Shown here in pieces: positions 11,284-22,860 of a stretch of 64,000 nt of DNA. Origin of the DNA: Daucus carota subsp. sativus. Taxonomy: Eukaryota > Streptophyta > Magnoliopsida > Apiales > Apiaceae. The stretch lies in assembly GCF_001625215.2 (NCBI RefSeq), contig NC_030387.2, positions 37,409,606 through 37,473,605 of the forward strand, given 5' to 3'. The position numbers were made by a program, and so were the translations under genes. The number at the start of each line of letters is the position of its first letter. Within the stretch, counting starts at the first letter, position 1. Below the pieces are notes generated by a model. The model did not search any database and was not told the DNA's origin. It worked only from the letters and a program-made list of their open reading frames with translations.

Positions 11284-13524
11284 CCCTCTTAAATAAAGTT
11301 AAATATTGTTTAACATTTTTATTTTCTATCCTCAAAGTAATATTTTCATATTTTTGAGAATTAATTTTAATTATATGTTTTTCGTCAAAAAAAATAAATT
11401 TAATTATATGCTTCGTATAATTAGTTCTCCTAATATTATTAATAATGTTTAATTTGCAGAAACTATTAAAAACTGCCAATTCTTATTACCAAAGGCTACA
11501 TATAAGTCTACCTTGTGTCTTAAAAGTTGGAGTCTCGCTTGTGTCTTAAAAAAACGGGGTGCCGCTTGTGAAAATATTTTTATTTACAGAATATTATAAT
11601 TTTATATTTTATTATTTATCATGTGCATCTTATGTCCCAATTATTTATTTACAGTTTCATTTTTGAGATGTTCCGTTCAATTTTTTATATTTTTAAATTT
11701 ATTAAAAATAATTAATGGGTACCATCACTTCTCCATTTTTCTTCCATTTTCATACTAGTTTTAATTTCACTATCTCATTTATACGTTAACAATCAATGGT
11801 TCTCATCACATCACCTATTTTTTTTTTTTCTACTATTTTATACATATTTCTTAACTTTCGTATCCAAATCATATGTAAACATATATATAATTGGGACGGG
11901 GGAATATATAGAAGTAAGTTTTGGAAACGATAAGCGCACAAATTTATCTAAAATTTTTGTGGACCGCAAAAACAATAAAGGCTTAATTGTCAAAATATTT
12001 ATTAGACAAAAGTGCGAAGAGTCTATATATAGTCGGCAGTCAAATATTATATATTCGCACGTAACCGAGGAAAGAAATAACGTGTTGACTGATTTCTTAC
12101 AATTTTTTAACTAAATTAATTCATTCAAAATTTACTTTTGATTATCTAAAAAGGTATAAAACTCTTTCAAAATAGCGGTGAATAAAATTTGTTAAATTTA
12201 TAAAACATCGCGTATGTATAATCCAAGAAAAAGGGTTTAAAATACACAGGCTACGCCGTGCGAAACGGGGAACTGGATTAAAGAAGATATTTCATCGCGA
12301 TATCTTTATGGCCAACTTGCAAGTTGCAACTTGCAAACCTTCAACGTGGTCATATGAATTATGAACTCAGTAGTCATAGATACATCCACGATGCTATATT
12401 GTTAGACACCGGGGTTCATGGTACTGACTCATATAGTATAGATTTATGTAATGTTTACGTAATTATAGGACTTCGGACGGAGAACATAATAGAGGACAAA
12501 AAACAGAGAAGACCAAATTGATTTAAAAAATAACCCTAGCTGGAAACATTTCAAACTCTCGATCCCCGACCCCGAGGGCAGCCTTACTATTTTAATAATT
12601 TATCTTTATCTGGTGTATATATATATATTTTTTTTATGTATGTGTCTTTAGAAGATGAGATATAATTCGTGTTCTAAAAATCGTTTAACATAACGGTTGT
12701 GTCTGATTAGTTGAGTCACTGATAAAATATTATATATTAGATAAATACTTGATACATACATTCAAATTATATAATGATATAATTAAAAATATTGTATAGA
12801 TTTTTTAGTACGCCGATAGTGTTACTTTAGACGTTCGTCTGGTCACCTTATCATAGCCCGCGCGACCTTGATTATTATTTTAAACTTATTTATAAAAATA
12901 TATATTTTTTATTGGTGCCCAGACTGTCTAAGTGAGATTTGGAAGTAACATCGAGCCACTTTGAGAGAAGGAGAAGCCATCCTATTATCCATCTTTGAAC
13001 AAAAATTATCTTGCTCCCTTCTCCCCGTCCCGAACGGATAATGAAGATCTCGATCTTCAAACGATTTTCCTCCCTTCTCCCTGTCTCGAATGGTGAATGA
13101 GGATCTCCGCATAGGTTCAAGGAATTCAACTTTAAATAATTTCGACTGATTTTTATAAATAATGTTTAATTCACCGTTTAAGACGGAATGAAAACGTATC
13201 TATAACGTCTAGCACCTGCACACCGCTGCGCAACCGTTTAGACCAGTATTTAGAACCCCGGATATGACTAATCTAATCTGCTGATCTATCTTGAAGTTTG
13301 AGAGTATGCACTTACATAATTTATGACCATATATACACAATACTCAGGTATTGTCGCCCATCCGGATCAGATCGTTGACCTGTTCACTTGCCGCTCATTT
13401 GGTCCATTTTCAGAGTGAAGTCGTGGATAATATTATCATGTTCATATTTGATATAGAAAAAATACTAAGATCTTATTCACTTAATGAAATCACGGATACT
13501 ATAAAAAAAGATTAATGAAAGAAG

Positions 13525-13604
13525 AAGAGAGTATAAAAAATATTGATGCCGAAGAGAGTATAAAAAATAATGATTAAATTTGAGAGTATAAAAAATAATG
13601 ATTA
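13525..13604. repeat. Short tandem repeat, about 25-33 bp unit, 3 copies
   Basis: Three copies of a unit containing GAGAGTATAAAAAATAATGA run head to tail, the first one diverged (ATTGATGCC in place of AATGATTAA). Confidence 0.7.
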
Positions 13605-13689
13605 AGTTTCTCAAATTTAATTTAAGTTCTGTGATGGTTTATATGATTTGCTTTTTAATTTATAGATGCTTTGTTGTTTATGAATTCCA

Positions 13690-14768
13690 GTTGCTTGCTG
13701 GCTGGTGCAGCTGCATGTAGCTAGTATATATACCGCTGTTATCATTGCTTTGCTTCTTCTGCTATAGCCGGATTAAAACAAGGCATACTTTATCTTCTTA
13801 CCCGAAAGATGTTGAGAATTGCATCAGGAAATATGGACCTTTAATATCCAGGAGATTCAGATACGACTCTACATTAAGAAAAATAACAAATTTATTTAAA
13901 GATAAATTAGGTAAAGGAGGGTATGGAACTGTATACAAGGGCAAGTTATCAGATGGTTGTGTCCTTGCAGACTTGCAGTGAAGGTTTAACTGCAACGAAG
14001 GGGAATGCGGAGAGATTCATAAATGAAGTTGCAAGTATCGGTAGCTAGGACTTCTCATGTCAATGTTGTGTTCCTCCTTGGATTTGTTTACTACAGGAAA
14101 GACGAGCTCTTATTTATGATGCCTGATGGACCTCTAGAAAACTTCATCCAGCATTGTGGCTGCACCGCTCAAATTTTACGTTCTGACATAAAGCCCGCAC
14201 TCATAATTTCCTTCTCGACGAAGAATTTTGCACAAAGATATCTGACTTTGGGCTTGCAAAGTTGTATATATAGTAGGAAAGAAAGCATATATTGTCTTCT
14301 GTAGTGAAGGCCAGAGGAACCTGGTTTTTTTATTGTTCCAGAACTAATTAGCAGACAATTCGGACCAGTATCACATAAGTCTGATGTTTATAGATACGGA
14401 ATGATGATTCTGGTAATGGTTGGAGGAAGAAAAAATATTGACACCAGAGTAGCACACACTAGTGAGATATATTTTCCTAGATTAATTTACAAGCATTTCT
14501 ATGATTATGAAGATACAAGTTCTGCAGATAACTTAACCGAAGACTAGTGCATCACAAGCCATCGATAAGCAAGGTGATTGAAATGTTCGAAGGCTTTTAA
14601 TTTGAAGCTTTGAAAATACCACCCAAACAAGACGTGTGTTCTCTTCCCACTTCCTCTGCGATCACACAACAGAAGATCCTTTCCGGATCTTCTTCAAAAA
14701 GCGAATCTATTTCATCACCCATACTAGTTCCAATATCAAATGAGCCAAGTTTATTCTACTCGGTTTGA
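13690..14768 (+). pseudogene. LRK10L/PR5K-type receptor-like kinase pseudogene
   Basis: This is a broken intracellular part of a wheat-LRK10-like (rust-resistance-type) receptor kinase. Readable pieces in order are: VENCIRKYGPLISRRFRY and FKDKLGKGGYGTVYKGKLSDG (glycine loop, 13810-13960); LAVKV with the ATP-binding Lys, then a stop; GNAERFINEVASI; TSHVNVVFLLGFVYYRK; SDIKP and, one frame over, HNFLLDEEFCTKISDFGLAK (catalytic and DFG loops); ARGTW; PVSHKSDVYRYGMMILVMVGGRKN; PSISKVIEMFEG near 14560; and a C-terminal tail ending TGA at 14768. Several frameshifts and stops separate the pieces. The segment between ENFIQ and the catalytic loop is deleted, removing most of kinase subdomain VI, and the usual His-Phe-Asp has become Arg-Ser-Asp. 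The extracellular domain is absent. It cannot encode an active kinase. Confidence 0.88.
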
Positions 14769-16242
14769 GTTTTGTGATCGCACCAGCTCATTCTGGGAAT
14801 TGTGGATATAGGGGTGGTAATTTGCAGTGTCAGTCATGTTTGTGTTGCATATTCCTGAACAGTTAACTCTGTGCCCGTTTTAAAATGAACCAATATTCAG
14901 TGTAATTAGGATTGTGGACTTGTGGGCATGGTGGTTTTGCAGAATTTCAGTTTACGTCGCGCTTGGATCCAAATTCAGCCATAATCAAATATATAATTTG
15001 TAAATTAAAAAAATAAATTGTTTATCCTTTTTCTTCAAAAAAATCATTGAAAATTAATCATAAAATACAAATTGGTTCTACAATAAAATCATATTCATCC
15101 ATAATGACTCTAGAGTAGAACCAAATTTAAAAATCAAAATTTTTATTTGTATGTGAAAAATTGTTTGTCCATGTTATGCATTGTATGACTAATATTTTAT
15201 ATTAGGATCAAAATTTGTGCATAAATATTATTAATTTTAGCATTATGAATTGAATGAGATTTTAAAGTAGAACAAAAAGGTTCTCCACTAAACTCTATAT
15301 AAGATGTTTTTTCATGTAACAATAGCATATATATGTGTGTGTGAAAATAGACGAGCGGGTAGATAAATTATGCTAAATGAAATAATCAAACGAGATAATA
15401 AGATTGAAAATAAGGTGAAAACAAAGAAGTGCCCGAAAATTTTAAATTAAAATATTTGATAAATGTTTTTTCTAAATTTTTAGTCTGAAGAAGATAAAAT
15501 TTTGAAAAGAAATGATATTTATGGATGTAGATTCTCTTCTCTTTACTTACAAAAACAATAAACTAGAAACATGATTGAAGAAAATTTTAATAGAATTTCT
15601 TCTATTCTTTCGTTTCTCTCAACTTAGAAATTTGGATTGCAGGACCAGCTTTTCCTCAGGACACTCAATCATGTCTGGCGAAAATCATATTTCTTGCATT
15701 TTTTTGAATTTATAATATTGCACGATGTTTAATATTCTCCCATACCTCTAAAATTGTATTTCTTCATTAGAAATTAGTCGCTATATAAAGAGATTTACTT
15801 AAATAAACTTTGAAGACAAAGGATAGATTTCTTATTTATATAGTTTAAAAGTCATGCAATAAATATGATACAAATATAAACATATATGTTGTGACGACAA
15901 TAATAATTTCGTTTAGGAACATTCTCTGATTACCATGATTAATTTATTATATGAATAATAAATATAAATTATTAATATCTAGATTTTTTTTAGAAAAATA
16001 GACAGGAGAAAAGTTTTGAATATTTGATTATAACTTTAATTTTAAACATATTTTTTATTTAAGTGTAATATTTGAGCAACCAAAATATATCTCAAATGAC
16101 ACATAGAATTTGCACTATTATTATGTAATAATGAAAATTATTAATTTTATGAAAAAAATATTCATATTAGATAATAGTTCATCTTATCATCTATAAAAAT
16201 ATTAGGAATAATTCTGAGTATTTTAGTACTTCATTTTTAAAA
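14769..16242. other. AT-rich intergenic DNA
   Basis: Between the kinase pseudogene and the plastid insertion there are only AT-rich sequences and short meaningless frames. I see no element borders I could defend. Confidence 0.5.
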
Positions 16243-16492
16243 TTTAATAGACGCCTGTTGGCATTGAAGCTTTCTTTCGATTTCGGGGCCTATTTGAAAG
16301 AAAATCCAATAATTTTTTTCTTGGTCGTGAATATATGAACTGGTTGTTCGTTGTTCAAGTATTCTTGTTTAGGCAGTTCATCCATAGTCCTACAGAGTGT
16401 TTTGATCTAATATTTCAATTCTTCCGTGTTTCAGCAATACTTATTGTTCCAGGGAGCTAAGGTCTAAAATATAGAAGAAACAAGCGGATCTA
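16243..16492 (-). pseudogene. ycf15: ycf15 fragment of plastid origin
   Basis: The minus strand decodes to LVSSIF, TLAPWNN, KHGRIEILDQNT, ELPKQEYLNNEQPVHIFTTK and IGPE in order, which is the ycf15 product as I recall it, interrupted by stops and frameshifts. Since ycf15 is already non-functional in the plastid genomes of many angiosperms, these lesions need not have arisen after transfer. Confidence 0.82.
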
Positions 16493-16526
16493 CCACCCAC
16501 TAAATTCTGTTTCACTTAATCCTCTT

Positions 16527-16750
16527 TCATGGCCACATAACTTTCCGGCTAAGGAATGAGAAATCTTTCTCCTTTTCCATGAATCCAATTTTCATTTCAT
16601 CCGGGAAAAGCCATTTTTTCCTCAGTAATGTTTTTGTCATTTGATCCAATAGAGTTCCGTTAGATAGGAATAGATTTGATAAATACTGATAACCCCCAGA
16701 TATAGTATTAGAACAGAAAGATCCATTAGATAATGCACTAGTGTTTCTGA
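16527..16750 (-). pseudogene. ycf2: 3' end of plastid ycf2
   Basis: About 70 codons remain open: [45 protein letters not shown] and a C-terminus FLSRKVMWP with stop. This is the conserved end of the large plastid protein Ycf2 (part of the protein-import motor complex at the inner envelope). The remaining 2,000 or so residues are absent, so it is a non-functional nuclear copy. The undamaged frame suggests a fairly recent transfer. Confidence 0.92.
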
Positions 16751-17076
16751 AAAAAATTATCCAAAAAATATATAGAGCTGCTTTTTCTCTCTATTTTAAA
16801 ATTTTCCTGATCTAAACACACTCGGGTGCATACTCCTCTGTCCCATTTAACATAGTTCCGTAACCTATTTTTAAATTTTTTATTTTTTGAATAAAAATTT
16901 AACATCTAAATTTTAATTTATAAAAAAATTTTAAAACATAAATAGAACTTTATAGAGTATTAAAATTCGTAACGCGCGCAATCTGCCAACGTGACAATGT
17001 GACGGAAGGAGAGTGATCTCGTCACACAAAAATTGGGAAGTCATGAGGAAAGCAGTCGTATTTGTAAATATTTCTT

Positions 17077-17083
17077 TATAAAG
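17077..17083 (+). promoter_or_regulatory. Candidate TATA box of the OVATE gene
   Basis: TATAAAG lies 69-75 bp upstream of the ATG at 17152, in the right range for a plant promoter with a 35-45 base 5' UTR. Confidence 0.5.
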
Positions 17084-17151
17084 ACCACATCAAATCTTTA
17101 AATCTTTAAATTGTGTATAGAACATTTCTCTTCCCTCTCACTTCATACACA

Positions 17152-18090
17152 ATGGCCCAACGTTTCAGACTGCGTATAACTCGCGTCTTCCGACCCAAAC
17201 ACTCCCCTCCTACTCCAACTTCCGCCGCTCCACAGCCATCGAAACGCCGTCGTATCGTCTCCTTCAAGCGCCGCCTCTCCTCCGCCTTGCTCTGCCGCTG
17301 TTCCTCCAACTTCAACAACTCATCCGATGACGAAAACACCGCAAAGCCACTCGACTTCCACTGGCAAAACGACCAGAAGGAATGGCACGTGGCTCTCCAA
17401 AACGACGACGAATCACCTCGCCAGAAAATCTACAACTCCTCCGTCTCTGGCGGCGACTCCGACGACACCGACATTCTCGCACCCACGCTCCTCCCACCGC
17501 CACCTCACAAGAAACGACGTCGTCGAAAGAAGCGAGCGCCACTACTCAAACACAATCGCATTAGCACATCCTCCGCCGAAACCGAAACCCTAGTCTCCTC
17601 TTCTAGAAGCTTCTCCCCCGAAGAAACCGAAACCCTAGTTTCCTCCTCTTCTAGAAGCTTCTCAACCGACGAACTCGAAACCATCCGCGAGAAGCCACCA
17701 AAACGACACCGTTACAGAAAACCAAAAAACAAAAACCTCGAACCGATGACGTCATCGTCGAGATGCAGCGTCACCGTCTCCGAGAGCGAGTCGCCGGCGA
17801 GGCTGTCGGTGTTCCGGAAGTTGATACCGTGTGCAGTGGAAGGCAAAGTGAAGGAGAGCTTCGCGGTGGTGAAGAAATCGGTGGATCCTTACGAAGATTT
17901 TAAGAAATCGATGAGCGATATGATTTTCGAGAAGGAGATGTTCGAGGAGAAAGAGCTGGAGCAGCTGCTGCAGTGTTTTCTTAGCTTGAATTCCAGGCAG
18001 CATCACGGTGTTATTGTTCAGGCGTTTGCTGAGATTTGGAACTCTATGTTTTCTCTTAATACTGCAACTAATTCTACTATTAGTAACTAA
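17152..18090 (+). CDS. OVATE family protein (OFP), 312 aa, intronless
   Basis: This is a nuclear transcriptional repressor of the plant OFP family, which acts with TALE homeodomain and TRM partners in organ shape and wall development. The N-terminus MAQRFRLRITRVF resembles the OFP6/7/8 group (MAKRFKxRISRV). The middle is low-complexity Ser/Arg/Lys-rich, with basic clusters (KKRRRRKKR) that would serve as nuclear localisation signals and two near-identical copies of an ETETLVSSSRSFS motif. The OVATE domain is C-terminal, from about VDPYEDFKKSMSDMIFEKEM to QAFAEIWNSMFS. OFP genes are normally intronless, as here. The frame is open upstream to 17113 but only from a GTG; the first ATG is 17152 and gives the family start. 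Gene order suggests the OFP7 counterpart. Confidence 0.93.
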   Translation: MAQRFRLRITRVFRPKHSPPTPTSAAPQPSKRRRIVSFKRRLSSALLCRCSSNFNNSSDDENTAKPLDFHWQNDQKEWHVALQNDDESPRQKIYNSSVSGGDSDDTDILAPTLLPPPPHKKRRRRKKRAPLLKHNRISTSSAETETLVSSSRSFSPEETETLVSSSSRSFSTDELETIREKPPKRHRYRKPKNKNLEPMTSSSRCSVTVSESESPARLSVFRKLIPCAVEGKVKESFAVVKKSVDPYEDFKKSMSDMIFEKEMFEEKELEQLLQCFLSLNSRQHHGVIVQAFAEIWNSMFSLNTATNSTISN

Positions 18091-18994
18091 TTAAGTAATT
18101 AATTACAAGTCTTGATGTTATGATTATTAATAGTTTGAACTTTGAAGCTGCATTTGAAGGATTAGCTTCATTTTCTATGTAAATTACTTGCTCTGTAGTT
18201 TTATTTCATCTATTGTGAAATGATGTGTGTACAAATAAGTCACTTTTTCCGAACTGATTTTAAATTTCTAGCTAATCTTGATATTTTGCTAAGAATCCTT
18301 TGTTCAGGTTCGATTCTGGCTCGTTCTGAAAATAATTATTAGAATGTTCAAGAATAGAGCTTAGACTGTGTACTCCATATTTAATTATTTATGAACTTGC
18401 TTACATAATTATACACTGCAGCCAAACAAACTTATAAGTTAAAGTAAGATTGCAGGAGATTTTGATATGCTGATGAACATGAGAAACCAGGCTTTTGTGG
18501 TGTATTGATTGTATGTAATGTAATATGAACCTTACAAAGAGGATTTTTCATATATTGAGGGAGATATTAGTACAGACTCACAGTGCATCTGAACCCTACT
18601 GGGGATTACTATATTAAGTTATAACATATGTAGGCATAGGAGGGAGGTAATACAAACAACACAATCAGTAGTACAAGGGCCAGCTTATTTGCTTTAGTTT
18701 TGTACTTTTGTTGCTTTTCTGTTTTTCATCGTTACCCGTTTGGAGGTTTACACTACCTACGTAAGCATCCAATAATTTTGTATAGTTGCCCTCGGCCTGA
18801 AACCCTAACACACAAACGTGTAAAGACGGTTTTGTGGTTGCTGTTGCATTTTGGTGATCAAAGTTTACACAGCGCCTCTTACGCAAACCAGAGCAGAGAT
18901 TTCTTTTCATAAGAAATCATTTTCTACTTGTCATGATCCGTCGATATAAAAAAATTAAAGGAAGTTTTGTTGAGAATAGATGCAAGATGATAAT
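18091..18994. other. 3' flank of the OVATE gene
   Basis: This is 3' UTR and intergenic DNA. Overlapping frames of 70-81 codons at 18665-18912 on both strands have no recognisable motif and I do not call them genes. Confidence 0.45.
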
Positions 18995-19239
18995 GGGAAC
19001 GTTTGAATGAGCTTAAAATAAATGTTTATTGCTCAAAGTAAAAAAGTGAAGTAGAAGTTAGAAGCAAGTTAAGACTTATAAGTGATAAAAGTATTTGGAA
19101 AATAAGTAGAAGCCGTGAGACAAAATCTAGTAATCGTAGCTTTTTTTAAGTAATTCTTGACTTTTTACACAGCCGATACAAATAAGTACTTCTAACTTGT
19201 AATTTAGAAGTCGGGCTTATAAGCCCATGTCAAACACCC
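18995..19239. mobile_element. hAT-type MITE, about 245 bp
   Basis: The left end GGGAACGTTTGAATGAGCTT and the right end, read inverted, GGGTGTTTGACATGGGCTTA are imperfect inverted repeats. The inside has partly palindromic AAGTAGAAG/CTTCTA motifs. It resembles the abundant plant GGGTGTTTGG-type hAT MITEs. The 8-base flanks are only partly alike, so the duplication has decayed or the borders are off by a few bases. Confidence 0.55.
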
Positions 19240-22200
19240 ACAATATTTTTTTTCCCATGACTTCTACTGCTTTTTGTCATCTTTATAATTAACATTCTAC
19301 TTTAAATTAACAAATATTTCAAACCAAACTATCCCAACACTCAAATGAATTATAAATCGCATGATCAAATACTCAAATAACTTACAAAAATTATAAATTA
19401 TAAATTTCTTGTCGTTTGTAATTCAGTCCTACCGTAAGTATTTTTTTTTAGAGTAGTGTTACATTCACAAAATTGAGTACATAATCTTGCACAAAATGAG
19501 GTGGCAATTGAGATGAAAAGTTTTAATTGGTGATATTAATGCATATCCAGGGGTTCCACTTCAATCAAAAGTTGACACATACTTATGTGAATGTTTTTGT
19601 CCCCAATTTTGTGCATCTAACATTTTTTTTAACTTAATCAAACAACATTGTTTGATTTAGCTTTAAAAATATATATTATTTGTAAATAAGAAATTATAAG
19701 CAATTCTACTTATATAATTTAAAACACAACGATGTAGATGAAAGACTAGAGGATTGGGTGTAATGATATATACGCATGCATGCTGCCACTCCATGTAAAG
19801 GGAGCACACATAATTGAATTCAAAATGGATTGAAAAAGTCGAAAGTCGTAGTACTCAATACCAACAGTGTCTTTCGGGAGTCGCGTGATATAGAATGGGA
19901 GCGAAGACGATGATTTTGTTGACAGCACATGGGGATCTCAAAATGATCGGAGCCTTGAAACTCATCATCACAATCAATAATTGTTACAGTGAGAAGAGAC
20001 ACCGAGCATCCGCAAATAATTTGCGAGTGCTTCGCTCAAGTGGGACAAGTATTATGCATTCGCTATTCACTCTCTTTGTTGTCGTTGACCCCCGACCTCC
20101 TCCTTCTTTCCTAATTCAAAAATCAAAACCAACATGACATTAACTTCAACCTCAAAAAAAAACAAAAAGTGAGAAGTAAGATATACGCAACCCAACTCAA
20201 AATATGCTCAAACAGCGAGTCTAAGAGATGCCCTATACGGTGTCTTAAATTATGATAGGAAAAAATTAATCCGATAATTTTCTAGTGATGTCTTATATCA
20301 TTAAGACATCCTCCTCAAACCATATTTTTGAGTCACATCTCTCCTTGACCTATCTAATATTTTGTTATAAATTCTAATCAACACTCACTTTCTCTTTCTA
20401 TTTTTATATAATGCTTTAATGATGAAAGAGAGTGTTTAATAATAAAATATTAAACATATTTTGAGAATAAGGCACATTGTTGGAGTTGAAATTAGTAAAA
20501 TATGTTCTAAATTACTATGACATGATATTTTATATTATATTTAGGATTTCAACTAAAACACTCTTGGACTTGCTCTAATGTCATTCAATTTGTTTCCGGT
20601 AAGAATCTATGAACCGCGTCATATTACTCGCCGAAACCGTTATATCTTGAAATTTTTAGAATATTTTTTTTGTAAAAATACTCATATTTTTAAATATATG
20701 TTAAAAAATACGTCAGAGTTACATATGTTGTTGTAATGTCCGGTTGAAAGCAGTCGGTTTCATGTTTAAGAGTTACAACTGAGATAGCATATTTGATTAC
20801 ATCGTAATTTTTAGAATTTTCGCAATACGTATGACATGAAAATATGTATAATCATTCATTGATTTTTATAACCACTATTTTACCAAATAATAATGAACCA
20901 AAACATAAAAATTTAAAGGGTTTGTCGACACACCACAAACAAAAAACCGAAGTTTAAAAAATCTTAACTACAAAGGTCTCCCTTCTAATCCAGCGAAAAC
21001 CAATTTTACCTGATGAACATAACTCGCAGTGTACAATGAGTAATAAAAAGTGCAATAATTGTGAAAGTGAGCTCTGAGCATGGCAGCAAGGTGACAGTGA
21101 GACTGGAACCTGAGAGATTCCGTCTAAATTTTTTAGAAGTGTACGCAAAAGCCTACCCCCTAAGATTTATTATTCTCATCTGAAGCAGAGCTTAAATCAA
21201 GGAGTAGCTCAGAGTGTAGAAATATTTGATGGTCTTTACTTTAAGGTTTCAGAGTTTAGGTGTCCATAATAAGCAACTCCTACATGATAGTAGCTGTGTC
21301 TATCTGGTGCGTAATATTTGCACAGCTTTGCCTTCTCCTAACTTGATCTCAACTACTTATATTTGGGAATAATTTATTAGTAATCATAGTCCTGTTGATC
21401 AGTCACGGGGTGGTGAGTGAATAAAGTAGCAAGCACCGTTTGATTGTGGCGTGTGGGGTGCACTGGGATTTGTGTCAAGACTGAGATTGTGTGTTTGGGG
21501 ACAGTGAGTTAAATTGGATAGATCAACTAACAAATCTCTCTCCATCTCTCTCTCTCTGGACATGTACTGCATAATCTCTCTCGCATGGCATATGGGAGAG
21601 ATAGAATTGAAGGAGTAAAGGATGTGGGGGTCAGAGTGTTGTCATGTATAATTGGATTGGGAAGAAGAGGGTTTAAAAGAGTGGCGTGGGAAATGACACG
21701 TACAAGACAGGACACTGGGTGTCAGATTAAAAGTTGCAGTGTCAGGTCAGTTCAGGTCAGACAAAACTAATGAGGAACTCCTTCATAGTCTGGGCCTTTG
21801 TGCTCCTGCTCATGACGGTCCATTTCAGGAATCCCAAACTTTAGATGGGCCAGAGGTTTGGAAAAGTATCGAGACCTGGAAAATGTACTCCTATTCTGTC
21901 ACAAGAAAAGAAGAAAATGATGCTACTGGTTGTGACTTGTGAGAAATCTGCGTTACTTGGCATGCATTGTCCGAGCATCTCTTGTGCCTTCTATTCCTGT
22001 TTGCTTCCATGGTAGTTGGTACACTATAGTCAGAAATGCAATTATATAGTTTGTCAAGACTCAAGAGTGTGTGTCATGATTGTTCCAAAATTCCCCGGTT
22101 AATATCTTAAAAAAAATTCATCGATTTACCGATTACACTGTAATTTGACTAAAAATACCTGACTTCATCAATAACATCTCTTATATATCTCATATAAATC

Positions 22201-22860
22201 CTGAATCGATGAGTCGGTTTTCTATTTTTACAATCATGATATCATTTGAGATCCTGTGCACTTGTGGTCATGGAATGAAAAATATAATAATGTCATAACC
22301 TCTTTACAAGTAGACAGAAACATATATATGTCAGATTATCGCTGTAGCCTGGATGAATTGTGCAGCAAAAGGAAACAACCAGCTCGTAGTCATATGTTTC
22401 TCTTGTGGAATAAAGGCTACAACAGAATACAACAAGTGCAGCCGGCCCGGGTAAAAAGTGGAGGATACAAGGCTGCAAAAAAACAATACAAAAATAAAAT
22501 AATCAAAGGATCCAACATTCAAAATTAAGAATCCAAAGGGCGCATCGTTTAAATTTTACAGATGAATTCATAGATTTAAAAAAGAAAAGGTAAAGAAGAT
22601 GATGATATTCTAGAGTCCTTTTGCATTTCCAGGAACATTGAGTAAACTGGAATAGACAGGAGATTATGGTCATAATTTGGATGTGAAACTACAGATCTCA
22701 AAACTTCAGCCATTTCAAAGTCTGCAAGTACTTAAAATTAAAATTATAATCCAGGCTGCAAACAAAAAATTCTACAATTGATATAGTTGCAGTTATTTAA
22801 AAAAATATACATAAAAGTATATAAAGTCCTAGTTAGAAACACATAAACCAATTCAGGATT
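19240..22860. other. Intergenic DNA between OVATE and SF3B4
   Basis: No gene is supported. 20214-20577 looks like a decayed MITE. About 21180-22000 is GC-richer than its surroundings, with CTCTCTC runs and several short frames lacking recognisable motifs, and could be a non-coding transcript. About 22085-22235 resembles a diverged inverted member of the AAATCGG MITE family. The last few hundred bases should contain the SF3B4 3' UTR. Confidence 0.4.
20214..20577. mobile_element. Decayed MITE candidate
   Basis: The left end GCGAGTCTAAGAG and the inverted right end GCAAGTCCAAGAG match imperfectly over about 13-16 bases and enclose AT-rich DNA with ACATGATATTTTA-type repeats. I could not find a clear target duplication. 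Confidence 0.4.

Larger units (their letters stand above)
9940..13500. other. AT-rich intergenic DNA with repeat remnants
   Basis: No real gene is visible. It contains a diverged copy of the AAATCGG hAT-MITE family (about 9966-10150), a degenerate tandem array (about 10380-10560), and two poly(T) micro-insertions with target duplications. From about 12840 to 13270 there is GC-richer repeat-like DNA with a duplicated CTCCCTTCTCCC motif whose class I could not settle. Short open frames here have no recognisable homology. Confidence 0.5.
16243..16750 (-). other. Nuclear plastid DNA insertion (NUPT), about 0.5 kb
   Basis: On the minus strand the DNA reads through the 3' end of plastid ycf2 (stop at 16527-16529) and then through ycf15, in the same order and orientation as in the plastid inverted repeat. 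Composition is less AT-rich than the flanks. Borders are where the recognisable plastid sequence ends and are accurate to perhaps 10 bases. Confidence 0.9.

Noticed and set aside
12890-13129. Frames in the CTCCCTTCTCCC duplicated region
   Set aside because: The two overlapping frames arise from a duplicated repeat; neither has a known domain.
17113-17151. N-terminal extension of the OVATE protein
   Set aside because: The upstream frame begins with GTG, not ATG, and lies just downstream of the TATA box; the ATG at 17152 gives the family N-terminus.
18665-18912. Opposed 81- and 70-codon frames downstream of the OVATE gene
   Set aside because: No recognisable motif, no splice partners, and codon texture like neighbouring non-coding DNA.
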